Assembly: GCA_963281155.1 (NCBI GenBank)
Contig: CAUJLY010000004.1
Span: 558,001 to 622,000 of the forward strand
Origin: Rhabditophanes sp. KR3021
Lineage: Eukaryota > Nematoda > Chromadorea > Rhabditida > Alloionematidae
Direction: 5' to 3'
DNA: 64,000 nucleotides
Within the stretch, counting starts at the first letter, position 1, and every line of letters begins with the position of its first letter. Under the pieces are notes generated by a model. The model was given only the letters and a program-made list of their open reading frames with translations. It did not search any database and was not told the origin of the DNA. Position numbers and translations under genes: made by a program. Positions 61,654 through 64,000 of this stretch are shown here, piece by piece.

Positions 61654-64000
61654 TTAGTGATTTCTTTGTTCCATCCAAGTTTTGAAGTAATTATTATGGG
61701 GTGGTGGGTGATGGCAGGATGACGCTGATGGAGGCTCTCCATTCCATCCGGCGGCAGGGTGTTGGGGAGGATAGTCGGGACAGGTTGTGCCAGTTTGGGG
61801 AGTTGAGGCACTTTGGTTGAAGTGATATTCGTTATTGTACCAATTATTAGGGTAGTATGAGGGTGTTTGGTGAGGGTAATAATAGTCTGTTGTTGGTTGG
61901 ATAGTTACATGAGGGTATGGGGGCATGTCGTAAGGTGGTGTGAAGTTTATCATACTTGTTGAAGGTCCTGCTTTGCCTTCAACCGTATTGTAAGGAGGTG
62001 TTTTTTTGATAGTTGCATATTGAGATCCCTGATAAATTACACCACTGCTGTTTTGAATGTAACTATGCCCGTGAGGTGAAGAAGTATCTGAAAAGTTTGA
62101 ACCTTCTGAAGTTGGCGGTGTTAAAGGTGACAGGACTCTTGTAGTGGCTTGAGTCTTAGCTGCTTTGATTGGTCTTTTTCTGGTTTTAGTTGCGGGTTTT
62201 CCATAAGAGTCTAAGTTCATTTTCTTGGGTTCAAGTCTAAACGTTTGCAGCCTCTTGACAATGGCATGATGTCCATGCAAAAAGGCAATAGTTTCAGCTG
62301 TCCTGTCCATTTTGTCCGACAGGTCCTTGTTAGCTCCTAAATTCAATAAACAATTAAGAGCACACATATTGCCTTCAGCTGCTGCTACAAACAAAGGCGT
62401 CTGCTCATCTTTGTCCTGGGCATCTTTGTTGGCCTTCTTTGATACCAGAAACTCAATTATCTTTTCTTCATCGTGGGCAGCAGCTACATGCAATGGAGTT
62501 CGCCCAGTAAACGTATCTCGTAGGGCATTTCCTTTATTATCTAATTCACACCCACACTTGTCTAAGATATCTAAAATTGAAATGGCTTCTTCCATTCCCG
62601 AGAGAACAGCATTCATGGCAATTGAATGGCAGTCTTGGTCGCATAAATCCACAGAAGCTTGCTTTGTGCTACAAATCAAATGCACGATCTCAATATTTCC
62701 TAAAATTGCTGCATGGTGAAGGGGAGTCATTTCTTTGTCATCTGATAAATTCAAATCAGCCCCGCAGTGAATCAACAATTCGCACACTTTCGACAATTGG
62801 TAACGAGTTGCTATCAGCAAAGCTGTTTGGTCATGGAAGTTGACAGCATTTATTGAAGCCCCTTTGTGTAATAATAGTCTAACTCCATCCAAAATTACTT
62901 CTTCTGATTTGGCATCGCATTTTGATTCAATTAGTTTGTGAAGTGGAGTATCTCCGAATTTAGGTTCAACCACATTGACATCCATGTGGTATGTAAAATG
63001 GTCTTCTGTAAGTGGAAAAGCTGACTCACAAGCTTGATGTAAAGCCGTATAAGCTGAATTTCCAGTTGTCAATTGTTTTTTTGCTGGTGCATGGTTAATC
63101 TTGGCATACTGACTATTCCACGTCGAATAATCCTCATCTAATTTAGCTCTTTTACAGTCAATATTCCCTTGGAGCAAGATATTAGAATTATAAGTACTGA
63201 TGGAACCATCCTGATTCAAGGGTTTCCAAATAGGAGCATGGATTAACTTTCTCTTTCTATCCAAAACAACACCAACCAACATAGTTGTCAAAAGACAAAC
63301 ACAAATAATCCCAACAACAAGAAAAGTCCAACTGAATGAATTGTCTTCTACAGTCGTGGGATGTTGATTGGGATTAGTTCTGATTCGGGCAGCATACATG
63401 GGCACTCCTATTTGTTCGAATTCATATCTGGCGGCCGAAGCTCCTAAATAGGCTCCAACTGCGTAGATGTTTGAGAAACATTCATTTTTGTTTTTTGAGT
63501 TTAGACAAAGAGAAACATCAACTGTTAGGGCTAGCATAACTCCTTCTTTTTTAGAAGTAGAATAACTTTTATTTAGCTTGAGCAACTCAGTTTCGCCGTT
63601 TTCCATGTCGTACTTGAAGATCTGAAGCTTGCCATCTTCGTCTTTGAGAATGTCAACTTTTGCACGCAACTTTTCGGATAAAAATTTGAAAAAAGTTTCC
63701 TGCTTCGATAAGAAAAGATTAGGTGTAATATCTAGAATCAAAACGACATTCCCTTCCAACACACTTTTCTTTGTCTTAGAATTAGAGCAGTCTCCCCCAT
63801 CGAATTGGTACTCAGCCAGATTACACTCCTTATCACAAATTCCATTAACACGTTTCTTCTTGCAAAGTTTAGTCAAAGAAGTATCTAGACAATCATCCGC
63901 ATCGAAAAGACAGTGTTCATTGTTACAAACTTGGTCGCATACTCCATTCTTAGCAGCAAAAGCGCAATACGTCTTATAATTACAAAACTGATAAGGTTCG
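61654..64000 (-). CDS. NOTCH: Notch receptor, C-terminal half (runs off right edge)
   Basis: A single uninterrupted exon encodes the part from the Lin-12/Notch repeats to the stop; EGF repeats lie beyond the edge. LNR modules appear as C-N-x-C-x8-G-C-x3-C clusters (GVCDQVCNNEHCLFDADDC and GICDKECNLAEYQFDGGDC). The NOD/NODP heterodimerisation region follows, then a membrane span at about 63270-63335 (FLVVGIICVCLLTTMLVGVV) and basic stop-transfer DRKRK. The RAM motif is PIWKPL, for CSL binding, followed by about six ankyrin repeats (TPLHHAAILGNIEIVHLI, TPLHVAAAHDEEKIIEFL, TPLFVAAAEGNMCALNCLL). The PEST-like tail holds PLTPPTSEG, an Fbw7-type phosphodegron. The ligand-activated fragment would be released by gamma-secretase and act in the nucleus. 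Intron-free structure of the whole intracellular part is unlike the neighbouring genes. Confidence 0.95.
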   Translation of the reverse strand, partial: EPYQFCNYKTYCAFAAKNGVCDQVCNNEHCLFDADDCLDTSLTKLCKKKRVNGICDKECNLAEYQFDGGDCSNSKTKKSVLEGNVVLILDITPNLFLSKQETFFKFLSEKLRAKVDILKDEDGKLQIFKYDMENGETELLKLNKSYSTSKKEGVMLALTVDVSLCLNSKNKNECFSNIYAVGAYLGASAARYEFEQIGVPMYAARIRTNPNQHPTTVEDNSFSWTFLVVGIICVCLLTTMLVGVVLDRKRKLIHAPIWKPLNQDGSISTYNSNILLQGNIDCKRAKLDEDYSTWNSQYAKINHAPAKKQLTTGNSAYTALHQACESAFPLTEDHFTYHMDVNVVEPKFGDTPLHKLIESKCDAKSEEVILDGVRLLLHKGASINAVNFHDQTALLIATRYQLSKVCELLIHCGADLNLSDDKEMTPLHHAAILGNIEIVHLICSTKQASVDLCDQDCHSIAMNAVLSGMEEAISILDILDKCGCELDNKGNALRDTFTGRTPLHVAAAHDEEKIIEFLVSKKANKDAQDKDEQTPLFVAAAEGNMCALNCLLNLGANKDLSDKMDRTAETIAFLHGHHAIVKRLQTFRLEPKKMNLDSYGKPATKTRKRPIKAAKTQATTRVLSPLTPPTSEGSNFSDTSSPHGHSYIQNSSGVIYQGSQYATIKKTPPYNTVEGKAGPSTSMINFTPPYDMPPYPHVTIQPTTDYYYPHQTPSYYPNNWYNNEYHFNQSASTPQTGTTCPDYPPQHPAAGWNGEPPSASSCHHPPPHNNYFKTWMEQRNH

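Noticed and set aside
62312..62719. 135-codon plus-strand frame inside Notch
   Set aside because: It is the antisense of the ankyrin repeats, where conserved codons leave the reverse frame open.
1..64000. tRNA, rRNA, CRISPR arrays, complete transposons
   Set aside because: I looked for cloverleaf-type motifs, rRNA-like blocks, regular spaced repeats and terminal inverted repeats with transposase or reverse transcriptase motifs and found none I could support by eye.

Overview
This is nuclear DNA from a small-genome invertebrate animal. It is AT-rich, its genes are split by many tiny introns (commonly 41-60 bp, GT-AG with a few likely GC-AG), and it carries the bilaterian genes Notch, neurexin, dispatched, a heterotrimeric G alpha subunit, diacylglycerol kinase theta and a calcitonin/DH31-type neuropeptide. 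A nematode-grade protostome is the most natural reading (a caenopore-like saposin protein, a dgk-1-like kinase, a gamma-type neurexin start), but the species cannot be fixed from this window. Exon limits were read by eye from splice signals and codon phase; allow an error of 1-2 bases.

Layout. 1-1226 (-): N-terminal part of a dispatched homologue, running off the left edge. 1537-3516 (-): a peroxisomal bifunctional-enzyme relative that keeps only the 3-hydroxyacyl-CoA dehydrogenase half. 3794-4108 (+): calcitonin/DH31-like neuropeptide precursor. 5020-5360 (+): BTB-like remnant. 5952-6299 (+): secreted saposin-like protein. 7814-9218 (-): class A peptide-type GPCR. 11539-22201 (-): diacylglycerol kinase theta with two alternative last exons. 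22202-27374: a 5 kb gene-poor stretch. 27375-29188 (-): multi-pass membrane protein of unknown family. 29630-30933 (-): CDC7 kinase. 31178-31387 (+): small secreted protein. 31661-31985 (-): SENP8-like remnant. 32388-34783 (-): annexin. 35713-36470 (-) and 36643-37578 (+): DTWD1 and a CtIP/Sae2/COM-1 homologue, head to head. 37768-38212 (+): prefoldin subunit 6. 38348-39031 (-): short RMDN-type TPR protein. 40681-41906 (+): three consecutive small single-pass membrane proteins, two of them overlapping at ATGA. 42560-44024 (-): G alpha subunit. 45845-59285 (-): alpha-neurexin with an internal gamma-type start at 47815. 61654-64000 (-): C-terminal half of Notch, running off the right edge.

Several genes share a theme of neuronal and developmental signalling: a neuropeptide, a GPCR, a G alpha, a DGK that opposes Gq/diacylglycerol output, and a synaptic organiser. 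They show no sign of being one operon; the likely shared units are the head-to-head DTWD1/CtIP pair and the small-membrane-protein cluster.

The most unusual pattern is in the long introns. Most introns here are near 50 bp, but those of 0.7-1.4 kb in DGK, annexin and neurexin repeatedly hold decayed protein-like reading frames, always on the strand opposite to the host gene. At least seven such inserts were seen and I could not assign any of them to a family.
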